Shown one piece after another: positions 6,906 to 15,012 of a stretch of 64,000 nucleotides of DNA. Position numbers and translations under genes: made by a program. The notes below the pieces were generated by a model. It saw only the letters and a program-made list of their open reading frames with translations, was not told the DNA's origin and searched no databases. Source of the DNA: Streptomyces sedi (GTDB taxonomy: Bacteria > Actinomycetota > Actinomycetes > Streptomycetales > Streptomycetaceae); contig NZ_VDGT01000024.1 in assembly GCF_006335015.1 (NCBI RefSeq), positions 1 to 64,000 of the forward strand, given 5' to 3'. Positions within the stretch are counted from its first letter, which is position 1, and every line of letters begins with the position of its first letter.

Positions 6906-8900
6906 ATGAGGCGTAACGCGGCGAAGCTCCACACCGCCCCCGGGACCGGGTCGGTCCCCACCACCGGCCCGGACGGCGCGACCGTCTGGATCGGTGTCAA
7001 CTACTGGTCCCGCACCGGGGGGCCGCTGATGTGGCGGGACTACCGTCCCGAGGTGATCGACGAGGAGCTGCGCGTGATGCGGGAGCACGGCATCACGCTC
7101 ACCCGCTCGTTCTTCTTCTGGCCGGACTTCATGCCGGCCGAGAACACCCTCGACCCCGCGATGCTCGCCCACTACGACGACTTCCTGGACCGCCACACCG
7201 CCCAGGGGATGCACACCATCCCGACGTTCCTCGTCGGCCACATGTCGGGGCAGAACTGGGACCCGGTCTGGCGGGGCGGACGCGACATCTTCGGCGACCC
7301 GTCGTTCGTCGCCCAACAGGAGTGGTATGTCCGCGAGTTGGCCGAGCGCTGGAAGGACCACCCGGCGGTCGCCGGCTGGCTGCTGACCAACGAGATCCCG
7401 ATCTACGGCGACTGGCGCTCCCGAGGCATCGGGACGCTGGACGCGACCACCGTGACCGCCTGGGCGAAGACGCTGGTGAACGCGGTCCGTTCCACCGGGG
7501 CCCGGCAGCCGGTCTCGATCGGCGACGGCGCGTGGGGCGTGGAGATGACCGGCGCGGACAACGGGTTCCGGGTGCGGGACCTGGAGCCGTTGATCGACTT
7601 CCACGGCCCGCACGTCTACCGGATGGAGAGCGACCCGGTCAGGCTGCACCTGGGCGCCGCCTTCGTCTGCGAGCTGCTCGACATCGGTGGAAAGCCGGTG
7701 GTCATGGAGGAGTTCGGCGTCACGTCCGACTATGTCTCCGAGGAGAACGCCGCCCACTACTACCGGCAGATCCTGCACAACACGCTGCTCGCCGGCGCCA
7801 CCGGCTGGATGCCGTGGAACAACACCGACTACGACGCGCTGTGGGACCAGGAGCCCTACAGCCACCACCCGTTCGAGATGCACTTCGGCATCACCGACGA
7901 CACCGGCCGGCCCAAGGAGCAGCTGCGCGAGGTCAAGCGGTTCACCGAGCTGCTGGCGCGCGTCGACTTCCCCCGGCTGAGCCGCCCGGACACCGGGGTG
8001 GCGCTGGTGGTCTCCTCGTTCCTTGAGGCGCGCTACCCGTTCACCCAGCCCGAGGACGCCAGCAGCGTGCTCAACCACACCCGGCAGGCGTATGTCGCGG
8101 CCCGCGAGGCCGACCTGCCGGTGGGCGTGGCACGGGAGGCCGACGGGCTGCCGGACGACTGCGCGCTCTATCTGCTGCCCTCCGCCAAGCAGTTGACGGC
8201 CGGCGGCTGGCGGCAGCTGGTGGCGCGGGCCGAGGCGGGGGCGACGGTCTACGCCTCGTTCTTCACCGGCGAGCACGTCGTGCAGCGCGGCCCGTGGTGG
8301 CCGAAGCTCGACGAGACGTTCGGCGTGGTGAAGAAGCTGCGGTACGGGCTGACCGAGCCCATCGAGGACGAGGAGCTGACCCTCACCTTCGTGCGGGACT
8401 TCGGCACCATAGCCGCCGGCGAGAGCCTGGTCTTCGCCGTCGCCGGCACCGAGCACTCCCGTTCCTACCTGCCGGTCGAGCCGGCCGGCGCCGAGGTGCT
8501 GGCCACCGACGCGCACGGCCGCCCCGCGCTGCTGACCCGGCGGGTCGGCGAGGGTCAACTGGTGCTCTCCACCTACCCGTTGGAGCACATGGCGGCCGTC
8601 ACCCCGCGCGTCAACCCGGAGCCGACCTGGCGGCTGTACGCCGCGCTGGCCGCCGAGGCCGGCGTCACGCCGGAGGTCGCGGTCGACGACCCCCGGGTGC
8701 TGGTCGGCGTGATGACGCACGAGGACGGGCGGGCGTTCGTCTGGTTCGTCAGCCAGCACGAGGAGCCGCTGGCGGTGGCCCCGACGCTGGCCGCGGGACG
8801 GCTCGCCACCCTGGACGGCGAGAAGCTGGACACCGTCGAACTGCCGCCCTTCGGCGTGCTGGTGGCCGAACTCGTCGACGCCCCCGCCGCCCAGGTCTGA
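6906..8900 (+). CDS. GH5-like cellulase-family glycoside hydrolase, intracellular
   Basis: A 664-residue enzyme with no signal peptide, so cytoplasmic. Residues about 25-330 form a TIM-barrel of the GH5/clan-A type: VNYWSRTGGPLMW at strand 1, GWLLTNEIPIYGDW with the likely acid/base Glu163, and GKPVVMEEFGVTSDY with the likely nucleophile Glu269. The C-terminal half looks like the trimerisation/beta domain region of larger retaining glycosidases. I chose ATG 6906; the frame extends to 6825 through the operator. Family members include mannanases and beta-mannosidases acting on small imported oligosaccharides. With mannonate dehydratase downstream, a mannose- or uronate-containing substrate is likely but unproven. 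Confidence 0.8.
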   Translation: MRRNAAKLHTAPGTGSVPTTGPDGATVWIGVNYWSRTGGPLMWRDYRPEVIDEELRVMREHGITLTRSFFFWPDFMPAENTLDPAMLAHYDDFLDRHTAQGMHTIPTFLVGHMSGQNWDPVWRGGRDIFGDPSFVAQQEWYVRELAERWKDHPAVAGWLLTNEIPIYGDWRSRGIGTLDATTVTAWAKTLVNAVRSTGARQPVSIGDGAWGVEMTGADNGFRVRDLEPLIDFHGPHVYRMESDPVRLHLGAAFVCELLDIGGKPVVMEEFGVTSDYVSEENAAHYYRQILHNTLLAGATGWMPWNNTDYDALWDQEPYSHHPFEMHFGITDDTGRPKEQLREVKRFTELLARVDFPRLSRPDTGVALVVSSFLEARYPFTQPEDASSVLNHTRQAYVAAREADLPVGVAREADGLPDDCALYLLPSAKQLTAGGWRQLVARAEAGATVYASFFTGEHVVQRGPWWPKLDETFGVVKKLRYGLTEPIEDEELTLTFVRDFGTIAAGESLVFAVAGTEHSRSYLPVEPAGAEVLATDAHGRPALLTRRVGEGQLVLSTYPLEHMAAVTPRVNPEPTWRLYAALAAEAGVTPEVAVDDPRVLVGVMTHEDGRAFVWFVSQHEEPLAVAPTLAAGRLATLDGEKLDTVELPPFGVLVAELVDAPAAQV

Positions 8901-8955
8901 GACAGGACGCCGCACACGCCGCACAGGCCGCACGAGAAAGGGGAGGACACCCACC

Positions 8956-10206
8956 ATGTCACCCAACGAGACACCCCACCGGATCATCTCCGCCGAGACC
9001 GTCGTCACCAGCCCGGGACGGAACTTCGTCACCCTGCGGATCACCACGGCCGACGGCGTCACCGGCCTCGGTGACGCCACGCTGAACGGCCGCGAGCTGG
9101 CCGTCGACAGCTATCTGCGCGACCATCTCGTCCCGCTGCTGATCGGCCGGGACGCGTCGCGGATCGAGGACACCTGGCAGTACCTCTACCGCGGCGCCTA
9201 CTGGCGGCGCGGCCCGGTGACCATGGCCGCGATCGCCGCCGTCGACACCGCGCTGTGGGACATCAAGGCCAAGGTCGCCGGGATGCCGCTGTACCAGCTG
9301 CTCGGCGGCGCCTCCCGCACCGGGGCGCTCGCCTACGGGCACGCCTCGGGCCGCGACATCCCCGAGCTGCTCGACTCGATCCGCGCCCACCTGGCCGCCG
9401 GCTACCGGGCGATCCGGGTGCAGACCGGCATCCCCGGGCTCGACTCGGTCTACGGCGTGGCCGCCTCGGCGGCGGGCGACGGCGAACGCTACGACTACGA
9501 GCCGGCCCGGCGGACCGCGCTGCCCGTCGAGGAGAGCTGGGACACCCGCGCCTACCTGCGCCATCTGCCGAACGTCTTCGAGGCGGTGCGCCACGAGTTC
9601 GGCCCCGAACTGCCGCTGCTCCACGACGGCCACCACCGGATGACCCCGATCCAGGCGGCGAAGCTGGGCAAGGCGCTGGAGCCCTACGACCTCTTCTGGC
9701 TGGAGGACGCCACCCCCGGCGAGGACCAGGCGGCGCTGCGGCTGATCCGGCAGCACACCACCACCCCGCTGGCCATCGGCGAGGTCTTCAACACCGCGCA
9801 CGACTACACGACGCTGCTCGGCGAGCGGCTGATCGACTACGTGCGTTCGGCCGTCACCCACACCGGCGGCGTCACGGCCATGAAGAAGCTGCTGGACCTG
9901 GCGGCGCTGTACGGGGCCAAGTCCGGCATCCACGGGCCGACCGACATATCGCCGGTCGGGATGGCCGCCGCGCTCCATCTGGACCTGGCCATCCACAACT
10001 TCGGCATCCAGGAGTACATGCGGCACGACCCGCGCACGCTGGAGGTCTTCCGCACCTCCTACACCTTCGACGACGGGCTGCTGCACCCCGGCGAGAACCC
10101 GGGGCTCGGCGTCGAACTCGACGACGAGGCCGCCGCCCGCTTCCCCTACGAGCCGGCGTATCTGCCGGTGAACCGCCTGCTGGACGGCACGGTCCACGAC
10201 TGGTGA
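8956..10206 (+). CDS. manD: D-mannonate dehydratase, enolase superfamily
   Basis: A 416-residue member of the mannonate dehydratase subgroup of the enolase superfamily. It converts D-mannonate (and in some members D-gluconate) to 2-keto-3-deoxygluconate in uronate catabolism. Visible are the capping domain, the YLYRGAYWRRGPVTMAAI loop typical of ManD, GYRAIRVQTGIPG, metal ligands in LLHDGHHRM, WLEDATPGED and AIGEVFNT, and the late HGPTDISPVGMAAALHL and NFGIQEYM segments. It sits 55 nt behind the glycosidase with a GGGGAGG site and shares its LacI control. Catalytic promiscuity in this family means gluconate or no strong activity are alternatives. Confidence 0.85.
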   Translation: MSPNETPHRIISAETVVTSPGRNFVTLRITTADGVTGLGDATLNGRELAVDSYLRDHLVPLLIGRDASRIEDTWQYLYRGAYWRRGPVTMAAIAAVDTALWDIKAKVAGMPLYQLLGGASRTGALAYGHASGRDIPELLDSIRAHLAAGYRAIRVQTGIPGLDSVYGVAASAAGDGERYDYEPARRTALPVEESWDTRAYLRHLPNVFEAVRHEFGPELPLLHDGHHRMTPIQAAKLGKALEPYDLFWLEDATPGEDQAALRLIRQHTTTPLAIGEVFNTAHDYTTLLGERLIDYVRSAVTHTGGVTAMKKLLDLAALYGAKSGIHGPTDISPVGMAAALHLDLAIHNFGIQEYMRHDPRTLEVFRTSYTFDDGLLHPGENPGLGVELDDEAAARFPYEPAYLPVNRLLDGTVHDW

Positions 10207-10213
10207 CCCCGGT

Positions 10214-10239
10214 GCCGGCCGGGCACGCGCCCGGCCGGC
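10214..10239. terminator. bidirectional hairpin between manD and the AfsR-like gene
   Basis: A perfect 10-bp stem (GCCGGCCGGG and its complement) with a 6-nt loop between two convergent genes. Confidence 0.65.
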
Positions 10240-10243
10240 GACC

Positions 10244-13078
10244 TCAGTCCGCCGCCTCGCGCGACTCGTGGCCCGGAAGCCGGCTCAGCCGCGTCTCCAG
10301 GTCCCCCAACGCGGCGCCGCTCCCGCCCAGTCGCTCGGCGAGGTCCCGCGCGCGCCGGAGGGAGCGCCGCGCCGCCTCGACGTCACCCAGCTCCAGGAGC
10401 GCGGCGCCGAGCCGGCTTCTGACCTCGGACTCGTAGTGCCAGTCCTCGCACGAGGCGTAGAGGTCGGCCGCCTGCCGCCAGGCGTCGACGGCGCGTTCCG
10501 GCGCGCCGTCGCCGGCGTGCGCGACACCGAGCTGGTCGAACGCCTCCGCCCTGGCCTGCGCCTGAGACGCCAGGGGCATGGCCTCGACCGCCGCTTCGAG
10601 ATGTCGGATCGCCTCCGCCCACCGTTCCAGCCCCACCTGCGCCCAGCCGATACCGGCCAGGGCGACGGCCTCCTTGAACGTGCTCCCCGCCCTGCCGTAC
10701 AGCTCCCGCGCCCTGGTGAAGTCGTTCAGCGCCTCGCCGAACGCGCCGAGGTCGATGTGCAACGTGCCCAGGTTGTTCGCCACGGCGGCCTCGCTGTACT
10801 CGTCCCGCGCCGCGCGGAACACCGCGACGGCCCTTCGGAACACCGCCTCGGCCTCCTTCGTGCGGCCGACCTCCACGTAGGCGGGGCCGAGGAGGTTGAG
10901 CGCACGCCCCTCGGCCGCCGGGTCCCGCAGCGCGGTCGCCGCCGCGAGCGCGGTCTCGCCGGCCGAGACCCACGCGTCGAACAGCCGCCGCGTGGAGAAG
11001 TAGCTGAACAGCGTCCAGGGGAGGTACCACGCGTGGCGGTGCAGACCGTGGGCGAGCGCCAGCTCGGGGAGGGCCAGCAGCGTCGCGCGTTCCTCGTCGC
11101 ACCAGGCCAACGCGGCACCCCGGTCCGCGAACTCCGCGACCGGCGCCTTGGTCAGGCGCGGCGGCTCGACCGCCCGGTCGCGTGGACGCACGCGTCCCAT
11201 CGCGTGGTGCGCGCTGGTCGTGTACCAGTCGACGACCCGGGTGATCGCCTGGGAGCGCTGTTCCTCGCTCTCCTGCCGCACGGCCTCCTCGTGCGCGAAC
11301 ACGCGGAGCAGGTCGTGCAGTTCGTACCGGGCCCAGGCCGGCTGCTCGACCAGATGGTGTGCGTGCAGCCTGTCCATCGCCCGCCGGGCCACCGCCTCCT
11401 CCCAGCCGGTGAGCGCGGCGACCGCGGCGACCGAGACCCGCTCCGGTGGAAGCAGCGCCAGCAGCCGGAACACGCGGGCCAGGTCCTCGGGAAGCTCACG
11501 GTAGGAGGCCCGGAAGATGGTGCGCAGGTCGGACCCCAGGTCGTCGTCGGCGCTGAACGCCGCCAACCGGTCCCTGCCGTCGCGCAGTTCCCCGACCACC
11601 TCGCCGAGTCCCGCGCCCGGCACCGAGCTGAGCCGGTCCGCCACGACGCGCAGCGCGAGCGGAAGCCCCGCGCACAGCTCCGTGAGCGCCGCGGCGGCCT
11701 CCGGCTCGCGCGCGACCCGCTCCTCCCCGAGCATGTCGGCGAGCAGCAGCCGCCCCTCCCCGGTGGCCAGCCCCGGCACCGTGATGCGGCGCCCCGCGTC
11801 CCGGCCGATCAGCCCGGGAAGCCGGTGGCGGCTGGTGATCAGGGTCGTGCAGCCGGCGCCCGGCAGCAGCGGGCGCACCTGCTCGGCGTCGTGCGCGTTG
11901 TCCAGCACCACGAGCACCCTCCGCCCGGCCACCGTCGAACGGAACAGGGCCGCCAGCTCGTCCAGGCCACGGGAGCCCTCCGAACGGTCCACCCCCAGCG
12001 CCCGGAGGAACCCCTCCAGCGCGGCCGTCGGCGACACCGGCCGTCCGGCCCCGTAGCCCCGGAGGTTGACGAAGAGCTGTCCCTCGGGGAAGGAGTCGGC
12101 CCGAAGCCGCGCCCAGTGCAGCGCCAGCCGGGTCTTGCCGACACCTCCCATGCCGGTGAGCAGCACCGGCCCGCTCGCCGCCTCGGGCTGGCGCAGCCGG
12201 TCGGCCTCCGCCTGGTCGAGCGCGGCGAGCAGCTCCGCGTGACCCACGAACAGCCCCGACTGCGCGGGGAGTTGACGCGGCGCCGGGGGCGTCACCGGCG
12301 GCGGTCCCGGGGCTCTCTGCCCCTCGCCGCCGTTCGGGGGAGGCTCCGCGTCCTCGCGGAGGATGCGGCCGTGCAGTTCCGTCAGTTCGGGGCCGGGCTC
12401 GATCCCCAGCTCCGCCACCATCACCTCACGCGCCGCCCGGAACGCGTCGAGCGCCTCCGCGCGTCGGCCCTCCGCCCACAGGGCCCTCATCAGCAGGACA
12501 TGCGCGCCCTCCCGGAACGGCTCGTGGCGCAGCAGCCCGCGGAGTTCGGCGACCGCCTCCCGGTGCCGCCCCAACTCCACGAGGGCGCCCGCCAGTCGCT
12601 CGACCACCGACCACCGTTCCTCCCACAGCGGGCGGCGGACCATCTCGTCCACCCAGCGGGAGTGGACGCCGGCCATCGGCTCGCCGCTCCAGCAGTCCAG
12701 GGCGGCACGCCAGCGGCGCAGCGCCTCGGCGGGGTCCGCGGTGGTGGAGGCGGCGGCGACAAGGCCACGAAACCGGTGCACGTCCACCTGGTCGCGCCCC
12801 ACGACCACGCGGTACCCGCCGGAACCCGTCTCGATCAGGCCGGGCAGGTGGCGACGCAGATGGGAGACGCGCACCTGGAGCGCGCCACGCGCCGACGAGG
12901 GAGGCTCCTGCCCCCAGCACGCCTCGATCAGTCGCTCGACGGAGACCGTCTGCCCCGGCTCCAGAAGCAGCACACCGAGCACGCACCGCGCCCCCGGCCC
13001 CGGCAACTCGACGGACCGCTCTCCTGACCACGCCCCCACGGGGCCCAACAACACGAAACCCAGCTCGTCGTTCGACAC
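10244..13078 (-). CDS. AfsR/SARP-family regulator (SARP-BTAD-NB-ARC-TPR)
   Basis: A 944-residue multidomain regulator, close in length to AfsR. Residues about 8-90 are an OmpR-type winged helix (GPGARCVLGVLLLEPGQTVS), about 95-245 the bacterial transcriptional activator domain (VDEMVRRPLWEERW), about 280-600 an NB-ARC ATPase with P-loop GMGGVGKT near Lys315 and VLVVLDNAHD as Walker B, and the last about 270 residues are TPR repeats. Proteins of this build bind direct heptamer repeats and recruit RNA polymerase for secondary metabolism or differentiation genes; ATP and TPR ligands modulate them. The GTG start has no clear ribosome site, but a TATCGT hexamer at 13087-13092 would give a leaderless transcript. 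No biosynthetic cluster is adjacent; the 22-codon gene upstream is the nearest candidate target. Confidence 0.9.
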   Translation of the reverse strand: MSNDELGFVLLGPVGAWSGERSVELPGPGARCVLGVLLLEPGQTVSVERLIEACWGQEPPSSARGALQVRVSHLRRHLPGLIETGSGGYRVVVGRDQVDVHRFRGLVAAASTTADPAEALRRWRAALDCWSGEPMAGVHSRWVDEMVRRPLWEERWSVVERLAGALVELGRHREAVAELRGLLRHEPFREGAHVLLMRALWAEGRRAEALDAFRAAREVMVAELGIEPGPELTELHGRILREDAEPPPNGGEGQRAPGPPPVTPPAPRQLPAQSGLFVGHAELLAALDQAEADRLRQPEAASGPVLLTGMGGVGKTRLALHWARLRADSFPEGQLFVNLRGYGAGRPVSPTAALEGFLRALGVDRSEGSRGLDELAALFRSTVAGRRVLVVLDNAHDAEQVRPLLPGAGCTTLITSRHRLPGLIGRDAGRRITVPGLATGEGRLLLADMLGEERVAREPEAAAALTELCAGLPLALRVVADRLSSVPGAGLGEVVGELRDGRDRLAAFSADDDLGSDLRTIFRASYRELPEDLARVFRLLALLPPERVSVAAVAALTGWEEAVARRAMDRLHAHHLVEQPAWARYELHDLLRVFAHEEAVRQESEEQRSQAITRVVDWYTTSAHHAMGRVRPRDRAVEPPRLTKAPVAEFADRGAALAWCDEERATLLALPELALAHGLHRHAWYLPWTLFSYFSTRRLFDAWVSAGETALAAATALRDPAAEGRALNLLGPAYVEVGRTKEAEAVFRRAVAVFRAARDEYSEAAVANNLGTLHIDLGAFGEALNDFTRARELYGRAGSTFKEAVALAGIGWAQVGLERWAEAIRHLEAAVEAMPLASQAQARAEAFDQLGVAHAGDGAPERAVDAWRQAADLYASCEDWHYESEVRSRLGAALLELGDVEAARRSLRRARDLAERLGGSGAALGDLETRLSRLPGHESREAAD

Positions 13079-13148
13079 CGCGCCCGACGATACAGCGCGG
13101 CAGGGCGGGGCGCGTGCCCCCCTCCGAGACGCGCCCCGCCTGACCAGG

Positions 13149-13192
13149 CCCGTCGCCGCCGCGCGACCCCCCCTCCGCGCGGCGGCGACGGG
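13149..13192 (-). terminator. 17-bp stem terminator of the 22-codon peptide gene
   Basis: A perfect 17-bp GC inverted repeat (13149-13165 and 13176-13192) with a 10-nt loop starts 3 nt after the peptide gene stop. It separates that gene from the AfsR-like gene, so the short transcript is probably independent or only leaks into the regulator. Confidence 0.75.
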
Positions 13193-13195
13193 GGA

Positions 13196-13264
13196 TCAGC
13201 AGACCACCGGCTTCCGCCCGTTCGCCCCCGTGTCCCAGATGGCGAAGTTCACCGCGTCGCCCAT
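13196..13264 (-). CDS. 22-residue peptide, candidate small signalling or effector peptide
   Basis: A 23-codon ORF starting with ATG exactly 5 nt after GGAGG (13270-13274). The peptide begins MGDAVNFAIWDTG and ends GRKPVVC with a C-terminal Cys; net charge is near neutral and there is no signal sequence. Three features suggest a real gene rather than chance: the ideal ribosome site, a perfect 17-bp terminator 3 nt after the stop, and an upstream array of three 7-mers spaced 11 bp apart. It lies 118 nt upstream of, and in the same direction as, the AfsR-like regulator. I do not recognise the family. It could be a TPR-binding peptide, a small effector in the way of AfsS, or a leader peptide. Confidence 0.6.
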   Translation of the reverse strand: MGDAVNFAIWDTGANGRKPVVC

Positions 13265-13616
13265 CCGGACCTCCGTAGAACCCGCCGCATCCCCCTCCGG
13301 TGCGGCGCGTTTCGTACTCTCCCGGTCGCCTCCTACCGTTCGCTTACGAAGCGCTTACCGCCCCGCGCGGCCACGCGCGGGGCAGGCTGCCAGACCGCTG
13401 GCCGACGGGACCCGCCGGATTCTGGCCGATTCCGTCCGCCCGCCTGGAGTAGAGGCCGCGTTCGCCCCTGCGGGGCCGCTGGTGCCGGTGGTGCGCGTGG
13501 TGCGCGGGTGGCTGGTTCCGAGGCGGTCGGCGGGACGGCGCCGACAGGGAAGGTAACGTTGAGTGTCGTGGTTGTGACGGGACGCGCAACCCTGGTGCGA
13601 GGCGGGGAGTTTCGGC
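13265..13616. other. intergenic region between divergent peptide and small cysteine-rich genes
   Basis: Holds the SARP-like promoter of the peptide gene (13316-13358, minus strand) and the ribosome site GGGGAG (13603-13608) of the plus-strand gene at 13617. Nothing else was recognised in it. Confidence 0.6.
13316..13358 (-). promoter_or_regulatory. SARP-type direct heptamer repeats and -10 of the peptide gene
   Basis: On the minus strand GTAAGCG (13358-13352), GTAAGCG (13347-13341) and GTAGGAG (13336-13330) follow one another at exactly 11-bp steps. Eight bp after the last comes GAGAGT (13321-13316), a plausible -10 hexamer. SARP regulators are known to bind direct heptamers in 11-bp register with the 3' repeat about 8 bp from the -10, in place of a -35 box. 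The transcript would have a leader of about 45 nt. That the neighbouring AfsR-like protein is the binder is inference. Confidence 0.6.
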
Positions 13617-13823
13617 GTGAGCGGAGAAGAGGACGACTGTTCGGGGCCACACCGGCAGTGCCAGGCGTGCAGCGGCCAGCGGGTCGAGATCCGCGAGACG
13701 CTCTACCTCTCCGACACCGGGCAGGCCCAGGGCGTCGCCGCTCCCCACGGCTGCTGGCACTGCGCGGGATACGGCTTCTACTGCACGGCCGCGCCCCGCT
13801 GCGTCCGGCCGCTCGTCGGCTGA
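13617..13823 (+). CDS. 68-residue cysteine-rich protein, zinc-ribbon-like
   Basis: A short soluble protein starting with GTG after GGGGAG at 8-nt spacing. It contains two CxxC pairs, CQAC and CWHC, the second in CWHCAGYGFYC, resembling half of a DnaJ-type zinc finger, and further cysteines near both ends. A zinc-binding structural role is likely; partner and function are unknown. It is followed by an intergenic repeat block, so it is a single-gene transcript. Confidence 0.6.
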   Translation: MSGEEDDCSGPHRQCQACSGQRVEIRETLYLSDTGQAQGVAAPHGCWHCAGYGFYCTAAPRCVRPLVG

Positions 13824-13860
13824 CCCCCGTCCCCGGAGCGGTGGGCCACGCCGCCCGCCG

Positions 13861-14060
13861 GCGTGGGAAGGGGCGCGGGGAACTGCGCGAGCGACTGCCC
13901 GCCGGCGTGCGGTCGACAACTCACCTGTCCGGTCCGGCGCGTTGGTCGCCTGCGGCCCGCCGCGTATGCACCGCGCAGTCCCCCGCGTCCCCGAGCCGCC
14001 CAGCGGCGTGGGAAGGGGCGCGGGGAACTGCGCGAGCAACCGCCCACCGGCGGTCAGACG
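13861..14060. repeat. intergenic repeat block, inverted copies of the 3.6-kb repeat
   Basis: Two partial copies of the same element found at 3589-3946, in the opposite orientation. The string at 14014-14040 is an exact 27-bp reverse complement of 3641-3667, and 13869-13892 matches 24 of these. The flanking GACAACCCACC and TGCACCGCGC segments also match the complement of the other locus. The interval 13824-14138 holds no gene that I can support. Confidence 0.8.
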
Positions 14061-14138
14061 ACAACCCACCCGCCCGCCCCCCCACCACACACCGACGCCA
14101 CAGAGAGAACCCAACCCCAGCAACCCCCCAGCAACCAC

Positions 14139-14792
14139 TCAGCAGCCGTTCAGAACCCCGCTCAGCGCACTCTTCTCCGCCGAGTCGACCGACAGGTCAT
14201 AGTGCTTCTTGACCTGCACCCAAGCCCGCGCGTACACGCAGTGGTAGGAGCTGCTCGGCGGCAGCCACTCCGCCGGGTCCTTGTCGCCCTTGGACTGGTT
14301 GACGTTGTCCGTGACGGCCAACAGCTGCGGCCGGGTCAGGTCGTTGGCGAACGCCTCGCGCTGCGCGGTGGTCCAGTCGCCGGCGCCGGAGTCCCATGCC
14401 TCGGCGAGGGGGACCAGGTGGTCGATGTCGACGTCGGAGGCGGCGGACCAGGTGGCGCCGTCGTAGGGGGAGTACCAACTGCCGCTGACGGCGGCGCAGC
14501 TGTTGTCGGTCTCCACGTTCTCGCCGTCGCGCTGGAGGATGACCTCGCGGGTGTTGCAGTTGTCGCCCTGGTTGCTCCAGTGCGGGAAGAGGTCGCGGTC
14601 GTAGCCGGTGCGGTCCTCGGTCTCGACCGTGAGTTGGGAGAGATAGGTGCGCGCCGTGGAGGCGGCGATGGGTTCGGGGAGGGCGGCCTGTGCGCTGGGT
14701 CCGTGGAACAGGGCCGCCAGGGATATCAGTCCGGTGAGCGCCGCCAGCAGGGACAGCTTGCGACGCGCGTAGACGCGCGGGGTGCGGGACAC
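14139..14792 (-). CDS. secreted HNH endonuclease-family protein
   Basis: A 217-residue exported protein. An N-terminal signal (basic VYARRKLSLL, hydrophobic LAALTGLISLAALF, cleavage after PSAQA) is followed by an HNH/DUF1524-type nuclease fold: VDIDHLVPLAEAWDSGA supplies the catalytic His, and NVNQSKGDKDPAEWLP the Asn and Lys/Asp of the beta-beta-alpha-metal motif. Four cysteines probably form disulfides outside the cell. The GTG at 14792 has AGGGAG at 5-6 nt; a longer frame to 14846 adds residues without a ribosome site. Likely role is extracellular nucleic acid digestion, by analogy with secreted Streptomyces HNH proteins. Confidence 0.85.
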   Translation of the reverse strand: MSRTPRVYARRKLSLLAALTGLISLAALFHGPSAQAALPEPIAASTARTYLSQLTVETEDRTGYDRDLFPHWSNQGDNCNTREVILQRDGENVETDNSCAAVSGSWYSPYDGATWSAASDVDIDHLVPLAEAWDSGAGDWTTAQREAFANDLTRPQLLAVTDNVNQSKGDKDPAEWLPPSSSYHCVYARAWVQVKKHYDLSVDSAEKSALSGVLNGC

Positions 14793-15012
14793 GCGAACTC
14801 CCTCTTCGTGGGGGTGACTTCGGCGCGGCGGAACCGCGCACGGCAACAGCGGTTCATCGTGCCGCCGTAACGTTTCCGCTCGACGTGGCCCAGGTTACAA
14901 GTCGGGGGCATGGACACGTCAGGTGTGGGATGTGGTGAGCCTGTGACGCTTCTCCCGCGCCTCGGGAGAGGGAGACTGAACCGAGACACCGTTATCGCAC
15001 CCTGGAGGTCAG

